Source: Krasilnikovia cinnamomea (GTDB taxonomy: Bacteria > Actinomycetota > Actinomycetes > Mycobacteriales > Micromonosporaceae). From it: a DNA stretch of 64,000 nucleotides. The notes beneath the pieces are model-generated. The model was not told the DNA's origin. It did not search any database and was given only the letters and a program-made list of their open reading frames with translations. The position numbers were made by a program, and so were the translations under genes. The stretch spans positions 5,084,001 to 5,148,000 of the forward strand of contig NZ_SHKY01000001.1 in assembly GCF_004217545.1 (NCBI RefSeq), read 5' to 3'. Below are positions 1-8,754 of this stretch, piece by piece; positions within the stretch are counted from its first letter, which is position 1; each line of letters starts with the position of its first letter.

Positions 1-210
1 GGCGGGGTGGGCCAGCCGATCCGCGCCGGTGGCCTGGTCTACACGGTGGTGAGCGCCGACACCGGCTCCTCGCTGGCCATCCTGCAGGCCGCCTCCGGTG
101 CGCCCGCGGTCAAGGGCACCGCCTACCGCGGCGCGGTGGATCATCCCGTGATCGTCAACGGACGCCTCTACCTCAGGCAGTCCGGTGCGTTGAGCCTCTA
201 CCGGCCCTAG
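1..210 (+). CDS. 3' end of a PQQ/beta-propeller-like protein (partial)
   Basis: The reading frame is open from the window edge and stops at TAG 208-210, so only the last 69 residues are visible and the true start lies upstream. The segment has alternating short beta-strand patterns (GGLVYTVV, then VDHPVIVNGRLYLRQSG) ending in LSLYRP. That rhythm, with a closing 'grlYlR..g.L.ly' strand, is typical of PQQ-like or BamB-like propeller blades. No signal peptide or catalytic site can be judged from this fragment. It converges on the NTPase gene with only 12 bases between the stops. Family assignment is inference from a short tail. Confidence 0.55.
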   Translation, partial: GGVGQPIRAGGLVYTVVSADTGSSLAILQAASGAPAVKGTAYRGAVDHPVIVNGRLYLRQSGALSLYRP

Positions 211-222
211 CCGGTCGGCGCG

Positions 223-3200
223 TCACACTTCGTCGCCGGACTCCTGCCACCAAGGTGATGCCAACGATCCGTCCACGGTGAGCCCGAAGCGCCGCATGTG
301 GCGCGCCTCCGGACGCTTCTGGTCCTCCAGCAACGAGACCAGGCTGGCTAGGCAGTAGAAGTCCCCGGCGCCGATGCCTTGGCGGTAGACCTCCTCGGCT
401 TTGTCCTCCTGCCCCCGCTTGCGGAGCAATTCCGCGAGACCGGCACGAGCGCCGGGATCACCGGCGGCGATACCCTCTCTGTACACCTGCTCGGCGTTAT
501 CCTGCTGTCCCCGAAACTCGTACAGGTCGGCCAATCCGGCCCAGGCATTCGCTCCGCCCGCCGCGATCCCGTCCCGGAACACCTGCTCGGCGCGATCCGC
601 TTGCCCCCAACGCTCAAGTACGTACGCCAAGCTGGCTCGAGCGCCCAATTCGCCGGCGACGATGCCTTCCCGCAGTATCTGTTCGGCTCGGTCGCGCTGT
701 CCCCGGCCATCGAGCAGAGCTGCCAAGGAGACTCTGGCTTCTGGTTCGCCTGCGTTGATGCCCTCCCGCAGTACCTGCTCGGCCCTGTCCGGCTCGCCCC
801 GCTGCTCGAACAGGACCGCCAGGTCGGCCCGGGCGCCCGATTCACCCGCCGCGATGGCTCCGCGAAAGACCTTCTCGGCCTTCTCCGGCTCGTTGCGGTT
901 CTCGAACAGGTTTGCCAGGTTCGCCCAGGCGTCCGGCTCGCCCGCGGCGATGCCTTCGCGGTACACCTCTTCCACCTTCTCGGGCATCCGGCGGTATTCG
1001 AACCAGCCGGCCAGGCCGGTTCGGGCGTCTGGTTCGCCTGCGGCGATGCCTTCGCGGTGCACCTGTTCCGCCTTGTCGGGCTCGCCGCGCTGTTCGAACA
1101 GGACGGCCAGGCCGGCCCGGGCGTTCGGTTCGCCCGCGGCGATGCCCTCGCGCAGTACCTGCTCCGCCTTGTCCGGTTCACCTTGGCGATCGAACCAGCC
1201 CGCCAACCGGCTCCTGGCGTTCGGCTCGCCTGCGTCGACCCCCTCCCGGTACACCTGCTCTGCCTTGTCCGGCCGGCCGCGCTGTTCGAACAGGACCGCG
1301 AGGCCGACGCGGGCGTTCGGTTCCCCTCCGGCGATGCCTTCGCGCAGTGCCTGTTCCGCCTTGTCCGGCTCGCCGCGCTGTTCGAACAGGTCTGCCAGGC
1401 CAACCCAGGCGCTCGGCTCGCCCGCGGCGATGCCTTCGCGCAGTGCCTGTTCCGCCTTGTCCGGCTCGCCGCGCTGTTCGAACAGGTCCGCCAGATTCGC
1501 CCAGGCGTTCGGCTCGCCCGCGGCGATGCCTTCGCGGTACACCTCTTCCACCTTCTCGGGCATCCGGCGGTATTCGAACCAGCCGGCCAGGCCGGCTCGG
1601 GCGTCTGGTTCGCCTGCGGCGATGCCGTCGCGGTGCACCTGTTCCGCCTTGTCGAGCTGGCCGCGCTGTTCGAACAGGACCGCCAGGCCGGCCCGGGCGT
1701 CTGGTTCCCCTGCGGCGATGCCCTCCTGGTACACCTGTTCCGCCTTGTCCGGCTGGCCGCGCTGTTCGAACAGGACCGCGAGACCGATGCGGGCGTCTGG
1801 TTCGCCTGCGGCGATGCCTTCGCGCAGTGCCTTCTCTGCCTTGTCCGGTTCACCTTGGTGGTCGTACCAGCCTGCCAACCGGCTTCGGGCGTTCGGTTCG
1901 CCTGCGGCGACGCCGTCCTGGTACACCTGTTCCGCCTTGTCGGGTTCGCCGCGCTGTTCGAACAGGACGGCCAGGCCGATGCGGGCGTCTGGTTCGCCCG
2001 CCGCGATGCCTTCGCGCAGTGCCTGCTCCGCCTTGTCCGGTTCACCTCGGTGGTCGAACCAGCCCGCCAACCGGCTTCGGGCGTTCGGTTCGCCTGCGGC
2101 GACGCCGTCCTGGTACACCTGCTCCGCCTGATCGGGCTCACCCCGCTGTTCGAACAGGACCGCCAGGCCGACGCGGGCGTCGGGTTCACCTGCGGCGATG
2201 CCTTCCCGCAGTGCCCGCTCCGCTTCGTCCGGGTCGCCGCGCTGCTCGAACAGGTCCGCCAAACTGACCCAAGCGTGCGACTCGCCCGCGGCGATGCCTT
2301 CGCGCAGTGCCTGTTCCGCCTTGTCCGGCTCGCCGCGCTGTTCGAACAGGTCCGCCAGGTTCGCCCAGGCGTTCGGCTCGCCCGCGGCGATGCCTTCGCG
2401 GTACACCTCTTCCACCTTCTCGGGCATCTGGCGGTATTCGAACCAGCCGGCCAGGCCGGCTCGGGCGTCTGGTTCGCCTGCGGCGATGCCGTCGCGGTGC
2501 ACTTGTTCCGCCCTGTCGGGCTGGCCGCGCTGTTCGAACAGGACCGCCAGACCGGCCCGCGCGTTCAGTTCGCCCGCGGCGATGCCTTCGCGCAGTACCT
2601 GTTCCGCCTTGTCCGGTTCACCTTGGCGATCGAACCAGCCCGCCAACCGGCTCCTGGCGTTGGGCTCACCTGCCGCGATGCCCTCGCGCAGCACCTGTTC
2701 CGCCTTGTCCGGCTCGCCGCGCTGCTCGAACAGGCCCGCCATGCCAACCCTGGCTTCTGGTTCGCCTGCGGCGATGCCCTCGCGCAGTACCTGCTCCGCT
2801 TCGTCCGGCTCGCCCTGCTGCTCGAACAGGACCGCCAGGCCGACGCGGGCGTCCGGTTCGCCCGCGGCGATAGCCTCGCGCAGTACCTGCTCCGCCTTGT
2901 CCAGCTCACCCTGCTGCTCGAACATGTCCGCCAAACTGACCCTGGCGTTCGGCTCGCCCGCCGCGATGCCCTCCCGCAGCACCTGTTCCGCCTTGTCCAG
3001 CTCGCCGCGCTGCTCGAACGAGTACGCCAGGCCGACCCGGGCGTCCGGCTCACCCGCGGCGATGCCTTCGCGGTACACCTCTTCCACCTTCTCGGGCATC
3101 TGCCGGTACTCGAACCAGCCGGCCAGACCGGCTCGGGCATCTGGTTCGCCTGCGGCGATGCCTTCCCGCAGCACCTGTTCCGCCTTGTCGGGCTCGCCGC

Positions 3201-5445
3201 GCTGCTCGAACAGGACGGCCAGGCCGACCCGGGCGTTCGGCTCGCCCGCCGCCATGCCCTCGCGCAGTACCTGTTCCGCCTTGTCGGGCTCGCCGCGCTG
3301 CTCGAACATGACCGCCAAACTGACCGTGGCGTTCTGATCCGCGGTGCCGTCCTCCGGGAGTGCCTGCTTCGCTTCACTGAGATGCACCTCGCCGTTGCCG
3401 ATGGCATGGTCCGGCGCGTACCCGTCCTTGCCCGGCTCACCGACCGCCGTGAACTGGCGCGGCAGCGGGATCCCCACATCGGCCTTGCCCGCGTCGGCGC
3501 TTCGCTGGTCCACGTGGCCCGCTTGGTTACCGTCTCGACTCGCCGGTGCCGCTGGTTCGTCTACGGGCGCCTGCACCGCGGTCTGGCCTCGGCCGCCATC
3601 GCCGGAAACTCCTACCTCACCGTCCGACTTCGGCGTCGCGACGAGGGCGGCTGGCCGAGCGGACCGGGTATTCTCAAAGGCCAGGTCACGCTCCCACGCC
3701 TCGCTATCCAAGTAATTGCGCAGCTCCTCTGACGTATTCTCCTCAATCCGCGCGACGACATTCGCCTCCAACCGGAGCCGCCTGAAGTCGTCGATCCGGC
3801 CATCGGAACGGACATGCTCCAGCAGGGCTATCCAAGCTCTCAAGTTTCCGGCAGTGATTGCTTCACGCAGGATCGCCTCGGCATGGGCCTTGCGTCCTTG
3901 CCACGCCAGCATTTGAGCGAAGTGCAACGGCGCATCGGGATGACCCGCCTCGGTCGCGCGACGGTAGAGTGCGTCCGCGTGCCGTAGCAGGCCACGATCA
4001 AAGGCATTGAACGCAAGGAACAAGAGGTCTTCTGAATGGACGACATTGTTCAAGAACGCCTGCCAGGCGAGCTCCGGGACGCGGGCATTGTGACGCTCTC
4101 TGAATCCCTGTTGGAGCAGGTACTCGGCAACATCGTAACCAAGGACCGTGCGGTTTTCCTCGTCTCGAACCGGAATCAGAAGGCTGATGCTGCCCTGATC
4201 TTGCCGCTCTTCCGTAGCATATGTGAGGGCGCCTCCGAACCACTGGTCGTCACTCTCGACCACCGGTAGGTATGCCCGTGCGGCCTGAGTGAGTAACGGC
4301 TCGGCAAGTGGGCTGACAATCCCAACGCGGCGGGCGTCGATTGCGGAATTGATGACCGACTCTTCACGCTGATTCGCCTCCTTCCATCGACGAATCAACC
4401 ACGGAGCGCCGGCAAGAACCTGGGTGACACTGTAGTTCGGCTCCTTCAAGGCATCCGCGATCCGTGCGTCCTGGACGGCGATCTCTCTGGCGGTCTCCTT
4501 CTCGTCGTCGTCAAACTCTCCCAACAGGACTTCAAGTCGGTTGAAGTAGGTCAGAACCTCTTTGGCTCCGGGGTATTTCTGTCGCTCGTTGACCCCGTTG
4601 GAGTCCTTCTCAACCGCCCGTAGCTCTCTTGCCCGATCCGGCCAGATGGTGCCGATAATCACGACCGGCGTGGGTCTCTGCAGCAGCTGTTTGATATTCG
4701 CGACGGAAAGCGGTGTCGAACCGGGCTTCAGGCTGGGCCCTTCCAGATATCCTTGAATTTCGTCGAGCCAGATCACCAGTTTCGGCAAGCGGAGAGCCGA
4801 TTTCGCAACGCCGGCAACAACGTCTGCGGAGTCTGGTTGCAGCAGTGCCCAGTTCCTGAAATGGGTACGGACGACCTCGTACGCCATCCGGGTCTTGCCC
4901 ACCGATGAGCGGCCAACTATGAGCAAGAAGCCGCCCTGCTCCTGGGCGCCTGGCAGCCACTCCTCGATGTCTTTCTCCTTGCGTCTCCTGACCCAGGTAG
5001 GCAGGCGAGGGTCAGGTACTTCGCTAGGCACCCGCTTCTTTTTTCTGAGGCTTGCTCGCCCGGCCGGTGCCGGGGCCCTTTCCGAAGGCTGCGCGGCCGA
5101 CGGGATTGGGACAGAGTCGTGCACGCCAAGCTCAAATGCGCTGAAATCGTCCACCACCCGGAGTTTCCCCTGGCGGTTCAGTGATGGCCGTAATGCCTCT
5201 ATTGCCTCTTGCTCCTGCTTGGTTTGAATGCGGCGCCGCTCGAGCCACGGCTGGACCAGATTCTCCGCAAGCACGGGGAGGACGGCTACGGGCACGGCGA
5301 CGGCAACCGCCCACCAGCCGGATACGTCCAGCGCCTCCAGCGCAGCGGCACCGCCGGTCACGATGCCGAGCGCCAGCAGAGGACCAACCAGGAGACGGTT
5401 CCTGAGGCTACTCCCGAACATTGGGTGATTCTTGCGCGACTTCAC
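223..5445 (-). CDS. Membrane-anchored P-loop NTPase with about 31 tandem 32-residue TPR-like repeats
   Basis: A 1740-residue protein starting at GTG 5445. Residues about 17-62 hold two hydrophobic segments, then a basic, proline-containing linker. A Walker A motif GRSSVGKT lies at 178-185 and a Walker B-like LVIWLDEI at 223-230, followed by an ATPase helical region. TPR-like helices begin near residue 485. Residues 719-1710 are about 31 uninterrupted units of exactly 32 residues with consensus EPDKAEQVLREGIAAGEP, then NARVGLAVLFEQRG. Each unit resembles a TPR helix pair, but canonical TPRs have 34 residues. The architecture (NTPase plus superhelical repeats) resembles STAND-type signalling or conflict NTPases; that role is inference. 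A linker near residues 650-700 is low complexity. No partner gene lies in the same operon. The expected fold and ATP binding are well supported; the ligand or target is unknown. Confidence 0.85.
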   Translation of the reverse strand: MKSRKNHPMFGSSLRNRLLVGPLLALGIVTGGAAALEALDVSGWWAVAVAVPVAVLPVLAENLVQPWLERRRIQTKQEQEAIEALRPSLNRQGKLRVVDDFSAFELGVHDSVPIPSAAQPSERAPAPAGRASLRKKKRVPSEVPDPRLPTWVRRRKEKDIEEWLPGAQEQGGFLLIVGRSSVGKTRMAYEVVRTHFRNWALLQPDSADVVAGVAKSALRLPKLVIWLDEIQGYLEGPSLKPGSTPLSVANIKQLLQRPTPVVIIGTIWPDRARELRAVEKDSNGVNERQKYPGAKEVLTYFNRLEVLLGEFDDDEKETAREIAVQDARIADALKEPNYSVTQVLAGAPWLIRRWKEANQREESVINSAIDARRVGIVSPLAEPLLTQAARAYLPVVESDDQWFGGALTYATEERQDQGSISLLIPVRDEENRTVLGYDVAEYLLQQGFRERHNARVPELAWQAFLNNVVHSEDLLFLAFNAFDRGLLRHADALYRRATEAGHPDAPLHFAQMLAWQGRKAHAEAILREAITAGNLRAWIALLEHVRSDGRIDDFRRLRLEANVVARIEENTSEELRNYLDSEAWERDLAFENTRSARPAALVATPKSDGEVGVSGDGGRGQTAVQAPVDEPAAPASRDGNQAGHVDQRSADAGKADVGIPLPRQFTAVGEPGKDGYAPDHAIGNGEVHLSEAKQALPEDGTADQNATVSLAVMFEQRGEPDKAEQVLREGMAAGEPNARVGLAVLFEQRGEPDKAEQVLREGIAAGEPDARAGLAGWFEYRQMPEKVEEVYREGIAAGEPDARVGLAYSFEQRGELDKAEQVLREGIAAGEPNARVSLADMFEQQGELDKAEQVLREAIAAGEPDARVGLAVLFEQQGEPDEAEQVLREGIAAGEPEARVGMAGLFEQRGEPDKAEQVLREGIAAGEPNARSRLAGWFDRQGEPDKAEQVLREGIAAGELNARAGLAVLFEQRGQPDRAEQVHRDGIAAGEPDARAGLAGWFEYRQMPEKVEEVYREGIAAGEPNAWANLADLFEQRGEPDKAEQALREGIAAGESHAWVSLADLFEQRGDPDEAERALREGIAAGEPDARVGLAVLFEQRGEPDQAEQVYQDGVAAGEPNARSRLAGWFDHRGEPDKAEQALREGIAAGEPDARIGLAVLFEQRGEPDKAEQVYQDGVAAGEPNARSRLAGWYDHQGEPDKAEKALREGIAAGEPDARIGLAVLFEQRGQPDKAEQVYQEGIAAGEPDARAGLAVLFEQRGQLDKAEQVHRDGIAAGEPDARAGLAGWFEYRRMPEKVEEVYREGIAAGEPNAWANLADLFEQRGEPDKAEQALREGIAAGEPSAWVGLADLFEQRGEPDKAEQALREGIAGGEPNARVGLAVLFEQRGRPDKAEQVYREGVDAGEPNARSRLAGWFDRQGEPDKAEQVLREGIAAGEPNARAGLAVLFEQRGEPDKAEQVHREGIAAGEPDARTGLAGWFEYRRMPEKVEEVYREGIAAGEPDAWANLANLFENRNEPEKAEKVFRGAIAAGESGARADLAVLFEQRGEPDRAEQVLREGINAGEPEARVSLAALLDGRGQRDRAEQILREGIVAGELGARASLAYVLERWGQADRAEQVFRDGIAAGGANAWAGLADLYEFRGQQDNAEQVYREGIAAGDPGARAGLAELLRKRGQEDKAEEVYRQGIGAGDFYCLASLVSLLEDQKRPEARHMRRFGLTVDGSLASPWWQESGDEV
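316..3291 (-). repeat. Coding tandem array, 31 units of 96 bp
   Basis: The repeat part of the NTPase gene has a strict 96-bp period with no indels over nearly 3 kb. Neighbouring units differ mainly by point changes. Unit types recur in blocks: a unit ending GWFEYRQ or GWFEYRR is always followed by one starting MPEKVEEVYREG (pairs 2-3, 9-10, 18-19 and 24-25), and units ending VLFEQRG and GWFDHRG or GWYDHQG alternate in units 12-16. This implies growth by multi-unit duplication or unequal exchange. The low sequence diversity also creates long spurious open frames on the other strand. Confidence 0.93.
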
Positions 5446-5792
5446 ATCGCCGTTCCATAGTCGACCCCTATCGTGTCAACTTTTTGTCTAGAACTGAGCG
5501 ACGTAACGCGAGCGCTTCTCGATTACGGCGAGTCGAGCGAGGAGACGTCCGTGACCATCGAATCGCGCCACGCACCTGCCCGGTGATTTCGGACGACCAG
5601 GGCATTGATCTCTGCGGCGGCCGCTGCGGGGCGGAAGGTGTAACGGCTGGAGGCGGCGGGGTGCGCAGCCGCGAGAAACGGCGGCCACGCCGGCTGGGGA
5701 GCCGATCGTGACCGCCGCTTCGACGCTTGTACCGGGCTTTCACCCGCGACCAGGGTCGTCGTACAACGCCTTGGTCAGCGGCTCAGAATCGG
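5446..5792. other. Intergenic region between the NTPase gene and glnA
   Basis: These 347 bases separate two minus-strand genes. I see no convincing gene: the short frames here are rich in Arg and Pro and lack a ribosome binding site. A TTGACA hexamer (minus strand, about 20-30 bases upstream of the NTPase start) could be part of its promoter, but no well-spaced -10 box accompanies it. No strong terminator hairpin follows glnA. Confidence 0.4.
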
Positions 5793-7217
5793 TCAGACGT
5801 TGTAGTACATCTCGAACTCGTGCGGGGTCGGGCGCAGGCGCACCGGGTCAATCTCGTTGGCCCGCTTCCAGTCGATCCAGGTCGAGATCAGGTCCTCGGT
5901 GAACACGCCACCGGCGGTCAGGAACTCGTGGTCACCCTCGAGCGAGTCGAGCACCGCGTCCAGCGAACCCGGCACCTGCTTGACGCTGCCCCACTCCTCC
6001 GGCGGCAGGTCGTACAGGTCCTTGTCGATCGGGGCCGGCGGCTCGATCTTGTTCTTGATGCCGTCCAGGCCGGCCATCATCTGGGCCGCGAAGGACAGGT
6101 ACGGGTTGCCCGACGGGTCCGGCACGCGGAACTCGACGCGCTTGGCCTTCGGGTTGCTGCCGGTCACCGGGATCCGGGTGCAGGCGGAGCGGTTGCGCTG
6201 CGAGTACACCAGGTTGACCGGGGCCTCGTAGCCGGGCACGAGCCGCCGGTACGAGTTGACGGTCGGGTTGGTGAAGGCCAGCAGCGACGGCGCGTGCTGC
6301 AGCAGACCGCCGATGTACCAGCGGGCGGTGTCGGACAGGCCCGCGTAGCCGGTCTCGTCGTAGAACAGCGGCTCACCGCCGAGCCAGAGGCTCTGGTGGG
6401 TGTGCATGCCGGAGCCGTTGTCACCGAACAGCGGCTTGGGCATGAAGGTCACGGTCTTGCCGTGCTCCCAGGCGGTGTTCTTGATGATGTACTTGAACAG
6501 CTGCATCTGGTCGCCGGCGTGCAGCAGCGTGGAGAACTTGTAGTTGATCTCCCCCTGGCCGGCGGTGCCCACCTCGTGGTGCGAACGCTCGACCGTGAAG
6601 CCCACGTCGATCAGCCGGCGCACCATGGAGTCGCGCAGGTCGGAGTAGTGGTCCACCGGCGAGACGGGGAAGTAGCCGCCCTTGTACGCGGTCTTGTAGC
6701 CGCGGTTGCCGCCCGCCTCTTCCCGGCCCGAGTTCCAGGCGCCCTCGATCGAGTCGATGTAGTAGAACGCCTGGTGCGCGGAGGTCTCGTGGCGGATCGA
6801 GTCGAAGATGTAGAACTCCGCCTCGGCGCCGAAGTACGCGGTGTCGGCGATGCCGCTGGAGGCCAGGTAGGTCTCGGCCTTCTTGGCGACGTTGCGCGGG
6901 TCACGCGAGTAGGCCTCGCGAGTGAACGGGTCGTGGATGAAGAAGTTCAGCGCCAGCGTCTTCTGTGCCCGGAACGGGTCGATGAAGGCGGTGGTGACGT
7001 CCGGCAGCAGCATCATGTCGGACTCGTGGATGGCCTGGAACCCGCGGATCGACGATCCGTCGAAGGCGAGGCCGTCGGTGACGACACTGTCGTCGAACGA
7101 TTCCACCGGCATGTTGAAGTGCTGCATCACACCGGGCAGGTCACAGAACCGTACGTCGACGAACTTAACGTCCTCGTCCTTGAGGTATCGCAGGAGTTCC
7201 TCGGGATTGGCGAACAC
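5793..7217 (-). CDS. glnA: Glutamine synthetase type I
   Basis: Catalyses ATP-dependent synthesis of glutamine from glutamate and ammonia in the cytoplasm; the GSI family forms dodecamers. The sequence is full length (474 residues), from FANPEELLRYLKDEDV through the beta-grasp domain to the C-terminal catalytic domain. Tyr402 in LYDLPPEEWG is the expected adenylylation site. The open frame extends to GTG 7232, but an AGGAGG ribosome binding site lies inside that extension, just before GTG 7217. The 7217 start also gives the usual N-terminus of actinomycete GlnA, so I chose it. A GlnR-type box lies about 110 bases upstream. The gene diverges from the RDD gene, as in other actinomycetes. Confidence 0.97.
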   Translation of the reverse strand: MFANPEELLRYLKDEDVKFVDVRFCDLPGVMQHFNMPVESFDDSVVTDGLAFDGSSIRGFQAIHESDMMLLPDVTTAFIDPFRAQKTLALNFFIHDPFTREAYSRDPRNVAKKAETYLASSGIADTAYFGAEAEFYIFDSIRHETSAHQAFYYIDSIEGAWNSGREEAGGNRGYKTAYKGGYFPVSPVDHYSDLRDSMVRRLIDVGFTVERSHHEVGTAGQGEINYKFSTLLHAGDQMQLFKYIIKNTAWEHGKTVTFMPKPLFGDNGSGMHTHQSLWLGGEPLFYDETGYAGLSDTARWYIGGLLQHAPSLLAFTNPTVNSYRRLVPGYEAPVNLVYSQRNRSACTRIPVTGSNPKAKRVEFRVPDPSGNPYLSFAAQMMAGLDGIKNKIEPPAPIDKDLYDLPPEEWGSVKQVPGSLDAVLDSLEGDHEFLTAGGVFTEDLISTWIDWKRANEIDPVRLRPTPHEFEMYYNV

Positions 7218-7322
7218 ACGTCCTCCTGGCACGTCTTATCTCAAACCGGGGCGGCGTCACCGCCACGTCGCTAGACTCGTCGCGACGTTATGGGCACACA
7301 GTTGCCCGCGCGTGTCCCTATT

Positions 7323-7338
7323 GTTTCCTTCATGTTAC
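7323..7338 (-). promoter_or_regulatory. GlnR-type operator upstream of glnA
   Basis: Read on the minus strand the site is GTAAC, six bases, then GAAAC. This matches the a-site/b-site pattern gTnAc-n6-GaAAc described for GlnR boxes of actinomycete nitrogen genes. It lies about 106-121 bases upstream of the glnA start, a normal position for a GlnR target. A degenerate second half (GACAC, six bases, GCAAC) follows at matching spacing. GlnR itself is not in the window. Confidence 0.75.
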
Positions 7339-7450
7339 GGACGCGTGGGGCCTGGTCGCGACCCCTGGAGGTTAGCGTGGCGGGTCGGCGTGGCGGTTCG
7401 GATCGCCGCGGGATCACCCCACCCAGGTACACCCGTTACGCTCACCGATC

Positions 7451-7855
7451 GTGGCCACACGCGCGAACGACACCCCGCCCACCGGCGCCTACGACCTGAC
7501 GACGGTCGAGCTCGCGCCCCTCGGTCGCCGCCTCGGCGCGCTGATGATCGATTGGGCGATCTGCCTGATGGCGGCCGCGTTCTACGCCGACCCTCGGATC
7601 GTCGCGTGGCCGCCCGTACTCGTCCTGATCGTGATGAACGCCGTCGGGATCGGCCTGTTCGGACAGACGCCGGGCATGGCCCTCGCCGGTCTGCGGTGCG
7701 TCGCCGTCCGTGACGGCGGAGCGATCGGCGTGACCGTTGGGCTGGCGCGGGCGGTCCTGCTGGCCCTGCTCGTCCCAGCGGTCATCATGGACGGCGACCG
7801 GCGCGGCCTGCACGACCGCGCCGTCGGATCGGTCGTGATCCGCAAGCCGCGTTGA
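7451..7855 (+). CDS. RDD family small membrane protein
   Basis: A 134-residue protein starting at GTG 7451. It begins a membrane domain with LGRRLGALMIDWAICLM, the Arg/Asp signature of RDD proteins, followed by about three hydrophobic segments and the closing DRRGLHDRAVGSVVI, typical of the family. The function of RDD proteins is largely unknown; some are linked to ion transport. It is a conserved neighbour of glnA, DUF4191 and lipA in actinomycetes. No clear ribosome binding site precedes the GTG, so translation may be leaderless or weak. Confidence 0.88.
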   Translation: MATRANDTPPTGAYDLTTVELAPLGRRLGALMIDWAICLMAAAFYADPRIVAWPPVLVLIVMNAVGIGLFGQTPGMALAGLRCVAVRDGGAIGVTVGLARAVLLALLVPAVIMDGDRRGLHDRAVGSVVIRKPR

Positions 7856-7873
7856 CCTGCCCCGAGCTCGGGA

Positions 7874-8566
7874 TCAGCGGGGACGCTGCTGGCGGAAGGC
7901 GCCCTTGCTGGGCCGCATGTTCTTCGGGATGGCGCCCTTGGGCATCTGCGGCCGGGCCATCAGCGCGCCGAGCCGCTTGTCCAGCGCGTTGACGTCCTTG
8001 CCGCTGAGGTTGCGCGGCAGCTTCATCACGGTGGTGCGCAGCTTGCGGATCGACAGCTGGCCCTCCTCCGTGCCGATCACGTAGTCGTACAGCGGGGCGT
8101 TGCCGATCACCTTGGCCAGGCGGCGCTTCTCCTGGCTCATCAGGTTGCGCACCCGCTGCGGCTGGCCCTCACCCAGCAGGATCACCCCGGGACGGCCGAT
8201 GACCACATGCACCATGTCGAACTGGGTGGTCGAGCTGGCCGCGGGGCGCACCCGCCAGTCGCCGCGCATGTTCTCCAGAATCGAGGCGGCCGCGCCGGGC
8301 TGACCCTCGGCCGCGTTCATCATCGCGGCGTTGGACCGCAGGTTGAGCACGATCAGCGCGCCCAGCAGGGCGATCATGATCCCGATCGGGATCCACACCA
8401 GGCCGCCATCCAGGAGTACGACCAGCACGGTCAGCGCCAGCGGGATCAGCACGGCGGCGGCGACCAGCGGGACGAACCACTTGTCCTGCTTCGCCGTGAA
8501 CCCGACGACCTGACCGATCTGCTTCAGGCGCGTGCCGAACGACACCTTCTCCTGGGGTTTTGCCAT
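7874..8566 (-). CDS. DUF4191 integral membrane protein
   Basis: 230 residues starting at ATG 8566. After a short basic N-terminus there are two adjacent hydrophobic helices (about residues 30-75), then a soluble domain containing VHVVIGRPGVILLGEG and a basic C-terminal tail ending QRPR. This matches the DUF4191 family, which in actinomycetes lies between glnA and lipA. Function unknown. It converges on the RDD gene with an 18-base gap. Confidence 0.88.
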   Translation of the reverse strand: MAKPQEKVSFGTRLKQIGQVVGFTAKQDKWFVPLVAAAVLIPLALTVLVVLLDGGLVWIPIGIMIALLGALIVLNLRSNAAMMNAAEGQPGAAASILENMRGDWRVRPAASSTTQFDMVHVVIGRPGVILLGEGQPQRVRNLMSQEKRRLAKVIGNAPLYDYVIGTEEGQLSIRKLRTTVMKLPRNLSGKDVNALDKRLGALMARPQMPKGAIPKNMRPSKGAFRQQRPR

Positions 8567-8618
8567 ACCCCGGAGTCTAGTGGTGGCGCTCCGGGCCGCC
8601 GCGCGGTGGATCGACTGA

Positions 8619-8663
8619 GTGCCTTACCCCGCGCAGCGCCCCCGGCCGGGCCGGGTAAGGCAC
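8619..8663. promoter_or_regulatory. 11-bp perfect inverted repeat in a divergent promoter region
   Basis: GTGCCTTACCC at 8619-8629 pairs perfectly with GGGTAAGGCAC at 8653-8663. The 23-base spacer between them is itself GC-rich and self-complementary. The element lies between the divergent DUF4191 gene and the 62-residue protein/LAL regulator pair, about 90 bases before the start at 8755. It could be a regulator-binding site or a leader hairpin; no known operator is recognised. Confidence 0.5.
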
Positions 8664-8754
8664 CTGAGGCGGCCGAGATGAGGCAGCGTCCCCATGTGCC
8701 GGTACCCCCTTCGCGCGAAGAGTCGACGTCAGCACCGATCGCGAAGGAGAAGCG

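Noticed and set aside
316..3291. Possible CRISPR-like array because of regular repeats
   Set aside because: Units are contiguous, coding and 96 bp long with no unique spacers.
379..3732. Long plus-strand open frame of over 1100 codons
   Set aside because: It is the antisense of the repeat region of the NTPase gene. Its length comes from the strict 96-bp period, and it has no ribosome binding site or sensible protein features.
5468..5743. 91-codon minus-strand frame in the glnA-NTPase gap
   Set aside because: Arg/Pro-rich, no ribosome binding site, no family resemblance.
5727..7274. 515-codon plus-strand frame over glnA
   Set aside because: Shadow of glnA on the opposite strand; Val/Arg/Gly-rich composition typical of antisense GC-rich DNA.
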